Shown piece by piece: positions 15,751 to 24,749 of a DNA stretch of 64,000 bases. The notes beneath the pieces were generated by a model, which made no database searches, was not told the DNA's origin, and saw nothing but the letters and a program-made list of their open reading frames with translations. How positions within the stretch are numbered: the first letter of the stretch is position 1; the number at the start of each line of letters is the position of its first letter. Source of the stretch: Treponema parvum (GTDB taxonomy: Bacteria > Spirochaetota > Spirochaetia > Treponematales > Treponemataceae); NCBI RefSeq assembly GCF_017893965.1, contig NZ_CP054142.1, positions 124,001 to 188,000 of the forward strand, read 5' to 3'. The position numbers were made by a program, and so were the translations under genes.

Positions 15751-18444
15751 CTATTTATTTCGAACAACGGCTTGAGCCGCGGCCAAACGCGCTATGGGAA
15801 CGCGGAACGGAGAACACGAAACATAGTTCAGCCCCGCACGGTAGCAAAAATCTATAGTCTCAGGATCGCCGCCGTGCTCTCCGCATATGCCGCAGTGAAA
15901 ATTCGGTTTTACCGACCTGGCCTTTTCAACCGCATACTGCAAAAGTTTTCCGACTCCGTTTTCATCAAGAGTTTTAAACGGATCAGAGGGAAGTATGTCT
16001 CTTTTGTAATATGATTCAAGGAATTTTCCCGCGTCGTCTCGACTGAAAGCGAAGGTCATTTGGGTAAGATCGTTTGTTCCGAAGCTGAAAAAATCCGCAT
16101 GCTTTGCTATTTCGTCTGCAAGCAAAGCGGCTCTCGGAACTTCTATCATCGTACCGATTTCTATATTCGCCTTTTCGCCCTTTTTCTTTTCAACTTCCGC
16201 GATAACTTTTTCACATTCGGCGCGGATTACGGAAAGCTCTTTCGGGTCGCACACAATCGGGATCATAATGTAGGGTAAAACTTTTTCTCCCTTTTTTATA
16301 CACTCTATGGCTGCAAGGGCAACGGCTTCCGTCTGCATCTTGTAAATTTCAGGATAAGTAATTGCAAGCCGGCAGCCGCGGTGTCCGAGCATGGGGTTGA
16401 ATTCTTTAAGACCGTTAAATTTCATTTCCAGGGTTTTAAGGTCAATTTCAATTCCTTCATCTTTAAGAACGGATTGCACTTTTTTCGTTCCCTCTTCGTC
16501 ATGAGGAATGAACTCATGCAAGGGCGGATCAAGGAATCTTATTATGACCGGATTCCCTTTCATAGCTTTAAAGATACCTGTGAAATCTTTTTTTTGCAGC
16601 GGAAGAATTTTTTTAAGAGCTTTTTCCCGCATTTCAGTGGAATCGGCGCTTATCATAGCTTGAAAATACACAAGTTTTTCAGGATCAAAAAACATATGCT
16701 CCGTTCGGCAAAGGCCTATTCCTTCCGCTCCGAATTTGAATGCGTTTTTTGCATCGATCGGTTGATCTCCGTTCGCGCGCACGCCGAATCCTTTAATTTT
16801 GTTTCCGACCTTCGGCGTTCTCACGGACTTGTTGCGGATCTCGTCGCACCAGGCCATAAAGGTGTTCAATTCTTTTGAAGAAACCGCTTCTACCAGAGGA
16901 ATTTTTTCGCCGTAGACTTCGCCGGTAGTTCCGTCAATAGTCATCCAGTCTCCCTCTTTGTATGTTTTTCCGTTGACGCTTATCTCTTTTGCGGAAGTGA
17001 ATTTTATTTCTTCCGCGCCGGAAACGCAGGGCTTACCCATACCGCGGCATACAACCGCCGCATGGCTTGTCCTTCCGCCCGTTGCCGTAAGAATTCCCTG
17101 AGAAACGTTCATGCCGGCGATATCGTCCGGGCTGGTTTCCTTACGGACTAAAAGAACTTTTTTGCCTTCTTTCGCCCACGCTTCGGCATCCTCGGCCGTA
17201 AACACGATTTGTCCGCAGCCGGCTCCGGGAGAAGCGTTAAGGCCCTTTGTGATTGCGCCCGAAAGTTTTGCCGCCTTTGCGTCGATGCCGGGGTGAAGAA
17301 GCTGATCCAAATGTCCGGGTTCAACTCTCATGACGGCAGTCTCTTTGTCTATGAGCTTTTCCGTAACCATGTCGACGGCCATTTTAACCGCCGCGGCGCC
17401 TGTTCTTTTGCCGTTTCTGCACTGTAAAAGAAAAAGCTTTCCCTGTTGAACGGTGAATTCCATGTCCTGCATATCGTGATAGTGTTTTTCAAGCCTGTCG
17501 CGTATTTCCAACAGTTCTTTGTAAATATGCGGGTTTTTTTTGGCAAGCACGTCTATTTCGTCGGGAGTTCTGATTCCCGCAACTACGTCTTCACCCTGTG
17601 CGTTTACAAGATATTCCCCGTAGAATTTGTTTTCTCCCGTCGCCGCATTCCGGCTAAAGCATACTCCCGTACACGAATCTTCGCCCATATTGCCGAAGAC
17701 CATGGCCATAACGGTTACTGCGGTTCCCTTGAGATACTTTATGTTATTGAGTTCCCGGTATTTTATTGCACGCGCGTTCATCCATGAACCGAACACAGCG
17801 TCGATCGCATACCACATCTGTTCGATAGGATCCTGAGGAAAGTCGGATTTTTTTTCTTTTTTGTAAAGCGCTTTATACTTGGCCACAATTTGCTGAATTT
17901 CGGAAGTGTCAAGTTCCGTGTCGAGTTTTTTGCCTTTGTGTGATTTTACTTCGTCAATGATGTGCTCGAATTTGTCGTGATCTATACCCATGGCCACGTT
18001 GCCGAACATCTGGATAAAGCGTCTGTATGCGTCCCATGCGAAGCGCGGATTTTCCGTCTTTTTTGCAAGGCCTTCCACCGATTTATCGTTGAGTCCCAGA
18101 TTTAAAATCGTGTCCATCATGCCGGGCATTGAGGCGGCCGCTCCGGAGCGAACGGAGACTAAAAGAGGATCCTTTTCGTCGCCGAATTTTTTTCCGAAAG
18201 CCTTTTCGAGTTTGCAAAGATTTTCCGCCACTTCGCTTTTTAACTGAGACGGATATTGTTTGTCATTTTCGTAAAAAAGTTTACAAACCTCCGTAGAGAT
18301 CGTGAATCCCGGAGGAACAGGAATGCCTATATTCGTCATTTCGGCAAGATTTGCGCCCTTTCCACCAAGTTCCGAACGCATGTTCGCATTACCTTCGGAC
18401 TTGCCGTTGCCAAAAAAATATACAAGTTTTGCTGTTTTAGCCAT
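15751..18444 (-). CDS. ppdK: Pyruvate, phosphate dikinase
   Basis: An 897-residue full-length PPDK: N-terminal ATP-grasp nucleotide-binding domain (ELGGKGANLAEMTNIGIPVPPGFTIS), central phosphohistidine domain with GGRTSHAAVVCRGMGKPCVSG (His is the phosphoryl carrier), and C-terminal PEP/pyruvate TIM barrel (GFGVRANGD, GIGLCRTEHMFF, GTNDLTQMTFAFSRDD, NFHCGICGEHGGDP with the catalytic Cys). It interconverts pyruvate + ATP + Pi and PEP + AMP + PPi; in anaerobic spirochaetes it usually replaces or complements pyruvate kinase. GGAG lies six bases before the ATG. A long perfect hairpin is found 30-57 bases upstream of the start. Confidence 0.97.
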   Translation of the reverse strand: MAKTAKLVYFFGNGKSEGNANMRSELGGKGANLAEMTNIGIPVPPGFTISTEVCKLFYENDKQYPSQLKSEVAENLCKLEKAFGKKFGDEKDPLLVSVRSGAAASMPGMMDTILNLGLNDKSVEGLAKKTENPRFAWDAYRRFIQMFGNVAMGIDHDKFEHIIDEVKSHKGKKLDTELDTSEIQQIVAKYKALYKKEKKSDFPQDPIEQMWYAIDAVFGSWMNARAIKYRELNNIKYLKGTAVTVMAMVFGNMGEDSCTGVCFSRNAATGENKFYGEYLVNAQGEDVVAGIRTPDEIDVLAKKNPHIYKELLEIRDRLEKHYHDMQDMEFTVQQGKLFLLQCRNGKRTGAAAVKMAVDMVTEKLIDKETAVMRVEPGHLDQLLHPGIDAKAAKLSGAITKGLNASPGAGCGQIVFTAEDAEAWAKEGKKVLLVRKETSPDDIAGMNVSQGILTATGGRTSHAAVVCRGMGKPCVSGAEEIKFTSAKEISVNGKTYKEGDWMTIDGTTGEVYGEKIPLVEAVSSKELNTFMAWCDEIRNKSVRTPKVGNKIKGFGVRANGDQPIDAKNAFKFGAEGIGLCRTEHMFFDPEKLVYFQAMISADSTEMREKALKKILPLQKKDFTGIFKAMKGNPVIIRFLDPPLHEFIPHDEEGTKKVQSVLKDEGIEIDLKTLEMKFNGLKEFNPMLGHRGCRLAITYPEIYKMQTEAVALAAIECIKKGEKVLPYIMIPIVCDPKELSVIRAECEKVIAEVEKKKGEKANIEIGTMIEVPRAALLADEIAKHADFFSFGTNDLTQMTFAFSRDDAGKFLESYYKRDILPSDPFKTLDENGVGKLLQYAVEKARSVKPNFHCGICGEHGGDPETIDFCYRAGLNYVSCSPFRVPIARLAAAQAVVRNK

Positions 18445-18473
18445 GTATTTCTCCGTGTATTTATAATAGGGTT

Positions 18474-18501
18474 AATTTCGAGTTTGATAAAACTCGAAAT
18501 T
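18474..18501. other. Perfect 12-bp inverted repeat upstream of ppdK
   Basis: AATTTCGAGTTT and AAACTCGAAATT flank a GATA loop, 30 bases upstream of the ppdK ATG, close to a TATTAT -10-like box on the minus strand. It could be an operator or a terminator. Confidence 0.55.
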
Positions 18502-18780
18502 TTCCAACCCTTTAGTGTGCCAACTGAATGGCGAGCTTTGAAAACGAATAAAACTGTGCGGAGGTGAGGTTCCGGCTGCGTGACGCTTCGAGCGTTATGC
18601 TTACAGAATTCTTCTTAAAAAGCTCGACCGCGGCTAAGCAGACGGGTTTTCGCCGAAAGCATAGCACTACTGGCTGATATTTTCAAAATTCGAAATTCGA
18701 CCAAATAGATAGAGGATTTTACACTTTCTGTTGTCAGTTGTCAAACTTAAATACTCGATTGTCGGCGCTTTTATTTTCAG
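18502..18780. other. Intergenic region between ppdK and the SpoU methyltransferase
   Basis: No gene found. It holds short hairpins (GCCA..TGGC near 18523, ACGCT-TCG-AGCGT near 18583) and, at 18684-18705 on the minus strand, a TTTGGTCGAA..TCGAATTTTG segment resembling the dispersed motif upstream of the ClC gene. No known riboswitch was recognised. Confidence 0.4.
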
Positions 18781-18809
18781 TTGTTACGCCGCTGAAAAAC
18801 TGCTATATT
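18781..18809 (+). promoter_or_regulatory. Promoter of the SpoU methyltransferase gene, leaderless type
   Basis: TTGTTA (18781-18786), 17 bases, TATATT (18804-18809), then only six bases to ATG 18816. No ribosome-binding site. Confidence 0.6.
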
Positions 18810-18815
18810 TTTTTT

Positions 18816-19598
18816 ATGAAAAACAAGGCAAAAAAAGAACTCGCCGTCTGCGGATTTGAAGCGGTTCTTGCCCTTTCGCGTATTCATCCTGAAAAAATAA
18901 CACGGCTGTATTTTGCGGAAAACCGTGTGCACAGCTTCGGCGGCACATGCAAATTCCTTGCTCAACATAAAATCCCCTACAATACTGTAAAAGACACCGA
19001 GCTTGAAAAACTTTGCGGAAGCGTACATCACCAAGGGGCTGTGGCTATGATAGCGCAGCCTGAAATCGAACCTCTCACTTCCGAAATTACTGACGATTGG
19101 CTGCACAAAAAACAGAGCGCGCTTCTTCTTGACAGAATAGGAAACGCAAACAATTTCGGCGCGATAGTCAGAAGCGCAGCCTTTTTCGGTATGAAAAATA
19201 TAATCATCCCGCTCACGGAAGAGCAAACTTCCATTACGACAAGCGCTTATCGCATAGCCCAAGGCGGTATGGAGCTGGTAAACATTTATTCCGTCATGTC
19301 TATTTTGAAGCTGCTCGAAGCCTTAAAAGGAAAGATGTTCAGGCTGGGCAGCGACGTAGGAGCTAAAACGCACATTTCTCAAATACACGCTCTGTGTAAA
19401 ACAAAACCGGCTCTGATAGTGCTCGGAAATGAAGAGACGGGCATTTCACGGGAAGTAAAAGAAAACTGCGATGCTCTTGCCGTCATTCCTTCCGCCGGAA
19501 TGTTTACGGATCCGGACAAAGCGCCACCCGTTGAAAGCCTGAATGTTGCGCAAGCCGCTTCCGTCATACTCTATGAATGGGCTAAAGGGAATGCGTAG
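18816..19598 (+). CDS. SpoU/TrmH family RNA 2'-O-ribose methyltransferase
   Basis: A 260-residue SPOUT enzyme with a substrate-binding N-terminal domain (ELAVCGFEAVLAL) and a knotted C-terminal domain: motif 1 RIGNANNFGAIVRSAAFFG, motif 2 ALIVLGNEETGIS, motif 3 IPSAGM..ESLNVAQAASVILYEW. It methylates a ribose in rRNA or tRNA with SAM; the closest well-known type is RlmB/TrmH, but the target base cannot be read from sequence. It begins at the ATG six bases after a -10 box; a phosphodiesterase gene follows 18 bases after the stop. Confidence 0.9.
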   Translation: MKNKAKKELAVCGFEAVLALSRIHPEKITRLYFAENRVHSFGGTCKFLAQHKIPYNTVKDTELEKLCGSVHHQGAVAMIAQPEIEPLTSEITDDWLHKKQSALLLDRIGNANNFGAIVRSAAFFGMKNIIIPLTEEQTSITTSAYRIAQGGMELVNIYSVMSILKLLEALKGKMFRLGSDVGAKTHISQIHALCKTKPALIVLGNEETGISREVKENCDALAVIPSAGMFTDPDKAPPVESLNVAQAASVILYEWAKGNA

Positions 19599-19616
19599 CG
19601 TTTTTAGGAGAAGTAA

Positions 19617-20195
19617 ATGAAATACCTGATATTTTCGGATATTCACGGTTCGGCTACGGCCTGTGAAAAAGTTATAGAACAATTTTCAAAGATGAAAGCG
19701 GATTACATTATCTTGCTCGGTGACATTCTGTATCACGGTCCAAGAAATCCTTTACCTGAAGGACACAATCCCGGCCGTGTTGCAGAAATACTTAATCCGC
19801 TGGCAAATAAAATAATATGCTGCCGCGGCAACTGCGATGCGGAAGTCGAAGAGATGGTTTTAAAGTTTCCGGTGCTGGGCACATATTCCCTTGTGGTTGA
19901 CGAAGGTGTCCGCCTGTTCTGCACGCACGGACACGTGTATGCGCCGGAACGCGCCGACGGCAATATCGCCGTGAGTGGAAGCAAGACACCTCCTATTTCG
20001 GATTCGGCCGTGATCTTTTACGGACACACGCACATTCAAGTCCTTGAAAAAAACAAGTCGGGCGTTCTTGTCTGCAATCCCGGTTCCGTATCGTTGCCTA
20101 AAGGAGGTTCCCCTGCGGGATTCGCCGTATATGAAAATAAGACGGTGACCTTATACGACATGGAAGCGAAAATACTGAATTCTCTGCATTGCTAG
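19617..20195 (+). CDS. yfcE: YfcE-type metallophosphoesterase
   Basis: A 192-residue calcineurin-like phosphodiesterase. Metal-binding motifs are in order: FSDIHGS (DxH), LGDILYHG (GD), CRGNCDAE (GNCD), FCTHGH (GH) and YGHTHI (GHTH). It is the right length for single-domain YfcE enzymes, which hydrolyse phosphodiesters with Mn2+; the physiological substrate is unknown. AGGAG lies six bases before the ATG. It probably shares a transcript with the upstream SpoU gene. Confidence 0.9.
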   Translation: MKYLIFSDIHGSATACEKVIEQFSKMKADYIILLGDILYHGPRNPLPEGHNPGRVAEILNPLANKIICCRGNCDAEVEEMVLKFPVLGTYSLVVDEGVRLFCTHGHVYAPERADGNIAVSGSKTPPISDSAVIFYGHTHIQVLEKNKSGVLVCNPGSVSLPKGGSPAGFAVYENKTVTLYDMEAKILNSLHC

Positions 20196-20209
20196 ATTTC
20201 ATCTTTTCG

Positions 20210-20215
20210 TATAAT
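20210..20215 (+). promoter_or_regulatory. -10 box of the 20224 operon (leaderless type)
   Basis: A perfect TATAAT ends eight bases before the ATG at 20224; no Shine-Dalgarno sequence. Confidence 0.5.
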
Positions 20216-20223
20216 ATTTTGTC

Positions 20224-21234
20224 ATGACCGACTCGTTGACGGGAAACCTGCTTTGCCTCTTTCTATTAATTCTCATAAACGGCCGTATCTTTTTTTCAAA
20301 GCATAAAAACAGCATAACCGTTACGGTTCTGTCGCCCGTCGTCCTGATTGTCTCTTTTTTTCAGATCCTTGCACAGGGCTGTACCGTTCCTGCATTGCTT
20401 ATATTCGCCCTTTCACTTGCGGTATTCATCCTTAACATACACGCCATATCGCGATTTGCTTCACACTTGTATGTAGACAGATACAGTCCCGTTTTTTATA
20501 TTTTTTCACTGTTTTTTTTTATTTGCACGATTGTATTGACGGTGCTGATCGTCTATTTTCGTGAAGTGCCCGTTGACGCTTCTTCTTACGGTGTGACGGA
20601 AACCGCCGAAAGGCTTCAAGGATACGGCAAGGGAGCTGTTTTATGGACATTTAAAGAAAAAGACGGTACGGACGAACAAAGGACGAGCGAAAAGCCCGTC
20701 ATTCTTTTTAGCGCCGACAAAAGGGGCGACACAAGGTCGTACAGGCCGTATCTGATACTCCTTGCGCGCTCCGGGTACACAATATATTCCTTGGATTTAT
20801 ACCAAAGCGCTTTGCCCTATGTTTCTTCAAGGCTGGACTTGCCGTTTTTTCGCCGAAGCGGCCTGATCTATCTTTCTGTAAAAAAACCGGACGAATTTAT
20901 AAAAAACGAATGGAAATACACAAAATCCGTCTTAAACGAATACGAAACTTTACTAAAGATCGCTTCGGAGCGGCAGGGTTCAGAAACCCGCTATTTTTAC
21001 ATCGGCGACCTTATGCAGGAAAAAGCTCTTCTAAAGCTGAGTGAAAAAAATTCCCCCGGTTTTAAAGGCGTCTTTTCTTTATCTTCCGTCGATCTTTATA
21101 AGAACAAGGGATACGGCTGCGTAGCGCAGACCGATCCTTTTACCGCCTATGTTTTAGGTGCGAAGAGGGAACCGACTTTAATCGTGCCTTCGTATATGGC
21201 CTTACGCACACGACAGGCGTTGGAGGAAAAATGA
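20224..21234 (+). CDS. Membrane protein of unknown function, first gene of the Nif3-lspA operon
   Basis: A 336-residue protein. The first 115 residues contain about four membrane helices (LLCLFLLILING, TVLSPVVLIVSFFQIL, LLIFALSLAVFILNI, FYIFSLFFFICTIVLTVLIVYF). The remaining soluble part alternates beta and alpha (PVILFSADKRGDTRSYRPYLILLARSGYTIYSLD), reminiscent of an alpha/beta-hydrolase-like fold, but a GxSxG nucleophile is not evident. I do not recognise the family. It overlaps the Nif3 gene by four bases (ATGA). Confidence 0.7.
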   Translation: MTDSLTGNLLCLFLLILINGRIFFSKHKNSITVTVLSPVVLIVSFFQILAQGCTVPALLIFALSLAVFILNIHAISRFASHLYVDRYSPVFYIFSLFFFICTIVLTVLIVYFREVPVDASSYGVTETAERLQGYGKGAVLWTFKEKDGTDEQRTSEKPVILFSADKRGDTRSYRPYLILLARSGYTIYSLDLYQSALPYVSSRLDLPFFRRSGLIYLSVKKPDEFIKNEWKYTKSVLNEYETLLKIASERQGSETRYFYIGDLMQEKALLKLSEKNSPGFKGVFSLSSVDLYKNKGYGCVAQTDPFTAYVLGAKREPTLIVPSYMALRTRQALEEK

Positions 21235-21998
21235 CGTTGACGGAATTGGACTCTTATTTTAACGGTTTTTTGCGCAAGGAAGATTTTATTAACGATCCTT
21301 CCAAGAACGGCATACAGATCTCAAATTCTTCGCCCAGCGGCAAGCAGATAGCAAAGGTTGCCTTTGCCGTCGACGCCTGTGCCGCTACGGCTTTGCGTGC
21401 TGCAGAAGAAGGAGCGGAGCTTCTTTTTGTTCATCACGGACTTTTTTGGGGACAATGTGATACTATAACTGGCGTACACTACGAGCGTATAAATATTTTT
21501 TTAAAAAACGACCTTGCCCTTTATGCAAGTCATATTCCCCTTGATTCAAACAGCAGCGTCGGTAATAATTACGGAATAGCTTTTCGGTTAGGACTTACCG
21601 ATCTGAGCCCGTTCGGGCAATGGAGAGGGATGACGATAGGCGTTAAAGGCGCTCTGCCAAACCCTCTTACCGTAGAAGAGTTGTCTCAAAGGGCCTTGAA
21701 CAAGGGAGAAAAACCTTTGTACGTTTTGCCGTTCGGTGTAAAAAAAATAAGGACGGTCGCTATAATTTCAGGATCGGCGGGAGAAGATCATGTTCAGGCT
21801 GCAAATGAAGGAATCGACGCCTATATAACGGGAGAAATCGGTCACGAAGTTTTTCATTCCGCAAAAGAACTTAAACTTAATCTTATTGCCGGCGGTCACT
21901 ATCAGACGGAAACGGTCGGAATAAATCTTGTCCGGCAAAAACTTGAAAAAGAAACCGGAGTTAAGACCGTGTTTATCGATTTTCCTACAGGATTGTAA
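21231..21998 (+). CDS. Nif3-like dinuclear metal center protein
   Basis: A 255-residue member of the NIF3/DUF34 family (GTP cyclohydrolase I type 2 homologue), which forms a toroid with two metals per subunit. Seen motifs are NGIQIS near the N-terminus, LLFVHHGLFWG (metal His pair), SHIPLDSN and GGHYQTETVG near the C-terminus. The biochemical role of the family is unsettled (proposed in metal or folate metabolism). It is translationally coupled to the upstream membrane protein and followed 14 bases later by lspA. Confidence 0.92.
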   Translation: MTLTELDSYFNGFLRKEDFINDPSKNGIQISNSSPSGKQIAKVAFAVDACAATALRAAEEGAELLFVHHGLFWGQCDTITGVHYERINIFLKNDLALYASHIPLDSNSSVGNNYGIAFRLGLTDLSPFGQWRGMTIGVKGALPNPLTVEELSQRALNKGEKPLYVLPFGVKKIRTVAIISGSAGEDHVQAANEGIDAYITGEIGHEVFHSAKELKLNLIAGGHYQTETVGINLVRQKLEKETGVKTVFIDFPTGL

Positions 21999-22012
21999 AC
22001 AGGATTATAAAA

Positions 22013-22540
22013 ATGGCTGAAATAAAATTTAAACAAAAACTCATTCCCTTGGTTTTGACGGCCGCGGTTTTTATTTCGGATCAGCTTTCAAAAGCGCTTA
22101 TCGTAAAGCGGATTCCGCCTTTTTCAATAGGAGCGTCGTTTTTAGGAGATTTTTTACGGATCATCCATGTTAGCAACCCGGGAATCGCCTTCAGCGTAGG
22201 CGGAAGTCTGCCCTCTCACATCCGTGCGGCGCTTTTTTCCGTCATGCCGTTTTTTGTGATTTTGCTAGTGTTTATCATTTATTTTAGGAACAATGAATTT
22301 TCAAAATTGCAGCGTTGGTGCATTTGCGGAGTTCTCGGCGGAGGCTTAGGGAACCTTTTTGACAGAATTTTCAGAAGCGAAGGCGTTGTAGATTTTATCG
22401 ACGTCAAGTTTTACGGCCTGTTCGGAATGGAAAGATGGCCTACGTTTAACGTAGCTGATTCGGCCGTAGTCGTCTGCGGGGCAATTTTAATATTTTCCTT
22501 TGTCTACGCGATAAAAAAAGAAAATCCGGAGGATAAATGA
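22013..22540 (+). CDS. lspA: Lipoprotein signal peptidase (SPase II)
   Basis: A 175-residue, four-helix membrane aspartyl protease that removes the signal peptide of prolipoproteins after lipid attachment to Cys. Conserved blocks are seen: DQLSK, VSNPGIAFS (family N-x-G-x-A-F-S), GGGLGNLFDR with VVDFIDV, and FNVADSAVV; the catalytic Asp residues fall in the last blocks. Spirochaetes are lipoprotein-rich, which fits. AGGA lies eight bases upstream of the ATG. It overlaps the next small membrane gene by four bases. Confidence 0.96.
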   Translation: MAEIKFKQKLIPLVLTAAVFISDQLSKALIVKRIPPFSIGASFLGDFLRIIHVSNPGIAFSVGGSLPSHIRAALFSVMPFFVILLVFIIYFRNNEFSKLQRWCICGVLGGGLGNLFDRIFRSEGVVDFIDVKFYGLFGMERWPTFNVADSAVVVCGAILIFSFVYAIKKENPEDK

Positions 22541-22872
22541 TGGACGAGGTAAAAATTACCGAATATCAGCGCAAAAAAAACACGATTATTTTTTCCATAG
22601 CCGTAGGAGTGTTTAATTTTATTTTTATGATTGTCCTGCTCGTCGCGTTGTTTATCGTAGCGGTTCTTGTGATTTACAAAGTCTTTAATTTTTCGTCTTC
22701 TTTGCCGCTCCACATAGTTATGCCGTTCATTTTGGCGGCGGGCCTAATACTGGATATAATCTTATCGGTAAAAATCATACGCTTCGTTATCGTTAAATTC
22801 GATCTTAAAGACAAGATAAACAAAAAGATAGCGGATCAATATTTATACAGTAAAAAAAGTTCACGCCCCTAA
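22537..22872 (+). CDS. Small membrane protein coupled to lspA
   Basis: A 111-residue protein with two clear hydrophobic helices (residues about 18-45 and 60-85) and charged ends; the C-terminal segment is Lys-rich and probably cytoplasmic. Its ATG overlaps the lspA stop (ATGATGG), so it is translated with lspA. I do not recognise the family. A terminator follows 18 bases after the stop. Confidence 0.75.
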   Translation: MMDEVKITEYQRKKNTIIFSIAVGVFNFIFMIVLLVALFIVAVLVIYKVFNFSSSLPLHIVMPFILAAGLILDIILSVKIIRFVIVKFDLKDKINKKIADQYLYSKKSSRP

Positions 22873-22890
22873 AATGTGCGCTTATGCCGC

Positions 22891-22922
22891 ACTGCCGCGA
22901 CCGACGCGCCGAGGCAGTTTTT
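22891..22922 (+). terminator. Intrinsic terminator after the lspA operon
   Basis: ACTGCC pairs with GGCAGT across a GC-rich loop that can fold further (GCG/CGC), followed by five T. Confidence 0.65.
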
Positions 22923-22970
22923 AAGCAATTTGACGGCAAAGGCAAAAACGAAGCCCTCTCTGTAAAAAAA

Positions 22971-24659
22971 TCAATATCCGTCCGACATGGCACGGTTTAT
23001 ATCTTTTTGATAAAGTTCCGCATAAGCGAGACTTCTCTTTTTGAGCTCGTCTTTGAGACTCTGCGGGAAGGGAAGGTGTCTCCAAAAAATTCCCCGAACG
23101 GTCTTTTCAAGCCGCTGGACGCCGGTAGATTCCTTAGTCATCCATAGGATATAATCTTCGATAAAAAACGATTTGAGGTCGCCTTTTAATTTTTGGGAAT
23201 CTATCCACTGGTAATACTGTCCGGTCAGTCCTTCTTCCATCCAGTAGTAAGAAGCTTTTTCTTTTGCGACCTGCCAGCGAAGATCCGCAACGGCGCGCAA
23301 TATTGAAATTTGAAGGTTGCGCGGATACATGGGGATCACAATGCGGCCGCGGCTTGTGATACGGTTGTAGCGGTCAAAGGGTTCCCAGCAAAAGCCGAAT
23401 TCCCCGTAAGAAGGAACAAGGAGCACAAAAGGCACAATCCTATTGGGAACATTCTTGTGAATCCGGCAAAAGGCTCCCGGATCTATGGATTCTATCCAAG
23501 ACAGTATTGAAATAACATTTTCACGAAAACCCGTTTCCTTGGGAAGACAGTGGAAAAATTCCCTTGAAAAGATCGGGAATTGATTGCCCTGCCGTCCTAC
23601 GGTCATTTTTACCATTTGGCGCACGGTAGTCATTTCAGTATCAATATCCGACTTCCTTACTTCGACAAGCTGCGGTCCGGCGGCTATCTTTTCCTGCAGG
23701 CTTGTCTGTATTTCTTTTGCCTCTCTGAAATCCTTAAAGTTGGCGGACAGTTCTTTGTCGTTCCTCGAGAGAGCGCGCAATCTTTCATTTATTTCGGAAA
23801 ACAACTTTTTTTGTAAATCGGAATAAGGCATCTTGTGCGGCTCAAGCCCGATGGCCGGCTGGTGTTCCAAAAGCATGTCTATGCGGTTTCTGAGCTCGGA
23901 TTCAAGCATGCTTCTTTCGTTTTCTTTTACGCTTAAAAGGCTTTCCGAATTTTGCAGCTTCCCGTTATTTTTAGTTTGCAGCTGTAAAAGATACTGTTGT
24001 TCTGCGGTATCCACTTCGGCGGGCGAGGAAGCCTTGTGGGCAGGACGGGCTTCATCCGTTGCCGATATGGGAAGGCGTCCTGATGCTATTTCTTTAAACC
24101 ACTCGTCTACGTAAAAAACAGGTTCGTCCGACGTGTTTTCAATAAAGGCCTTGGCAAACATTTGTTTTTGTTCGGGCGTAAACAACGACGGAAGAAGCAC
24201 GCCGTATCGCAGCAAAAGACGCTTAGGCATCGGCGTAGAAAGAAGTCTCATCTTAGGCGCGATCGAACGGAAAAATTCCCAATACGCACTTACAAGGCGC
24301 TGCCGAAAAACCGTTCTGTCTTGGGCGTCGCGACATTTTAAATACTTTGAGAGAACCGAGTGAAGTCTTTGCGCCGATTGGTCTTCTCCGGACAGTGCAG
24401 TCTTATAATACGACGGATCGTCGAAAAAATCGGCAGGCACGTCTTGGAAAAATTTTTCTATAGGAGCAAATTCTTTTTTACTTAGATCGACTTTTATAGG
24501 ATCGCTCGTGCTTCCTTCAGCTGCTTCCAAAGGTCCTTGTTCGTCGGTAAAAGCGTCATTTTCGGGTGCTCCTTCGCCGCCGTTTCCTTCCTGCGCCGTA
24601 GATTGGGTAGCCTGGTTTAATAAAGCCAAAATAGAAGGATCTAATTCGGAATCGCTCAT
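22971..24659 (-). CDS. Large soluble protein of unknown function
   Basis: A 562-residue protein without signal or membrane segment. It has an acidic, low-complexity N-terminus (residues 1-55), a helical middle, a predicted coiled coil at about 230-340 (ENERSMLESELRNRIDMLLE, FKDFREAKEIQTSLQEKI) and a more conserved-looking aromatic-rich C-terminal part (ADLRWQVAKEKASYYWMEEG, YQWIDSQKLKGDLKSFF). I recognise no domain; similar long proteins occur in treponemes as conserved hypotheticals (recall, not a search). It is transcribed alone, toward lspA. Confidence 0.75.
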   Translation of the reverse strand: MSDSELDPSILALLNQATQSTAQEGNGGEGAPENDAFTDEQGPLEAAEGSTSDPIKVDLSKKEFAPIEKFFQDVPADFFDDPSYYKTALSGEDQSAQRLHSVLSKYLKCRDAQDRTVFRQRLVSAYWEFFRSIAPKMRLLSTPMPKRLLLRYGVLLPSLFTPEQKQMFAKAFIENTSDEPVFYVDEWFKEIASGRLPISATDEARPAHKASSPAEVDTAEQQYLLQLQTKNNGKLQNSESLLSVKENERSMLESELRNRIDMLLEHQPAIGLEPHKMPYSDLQKKLFSEINERLRALSRNDKELSANFKDFREAKEIQTSLQEKIAAGPQLVEVRKSDIDTEMTTVRQMVKMTVGRQGNQFPIFSREFFHCLPKETGFRENVISILSWIESIDPGAFCRIHKNVPNRIVPFVLLVPSYGEFGFCWEPFDRYNRITSRGRIVIPMYPRNLQISILRAVADLRWQVAKEKASYYWMEEGLTGQYYQWIDSQKLKGDLKSFFIEDYILWMTKESTGVQRLEKTVRGIFWRHLPFPQSLKDELKKRSLAYAELYQKDINRAMSDGY

Positions 24660-24749
24660 GAAACTGGTCTCCTACTTTTTTAATATTACACGTATATATA
24701 ACTATATCACAGACTTGAGTAAGTTTACAGTAAAACCTTTGTGAGAAAA

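Noticed and set aside
18502-18780. Possible riboswitch or housekeeping RNA between ppdK and the SpoU gene
   Set aside because: Only short hairpins are present and no conserved core of a known RNA class was recognised.
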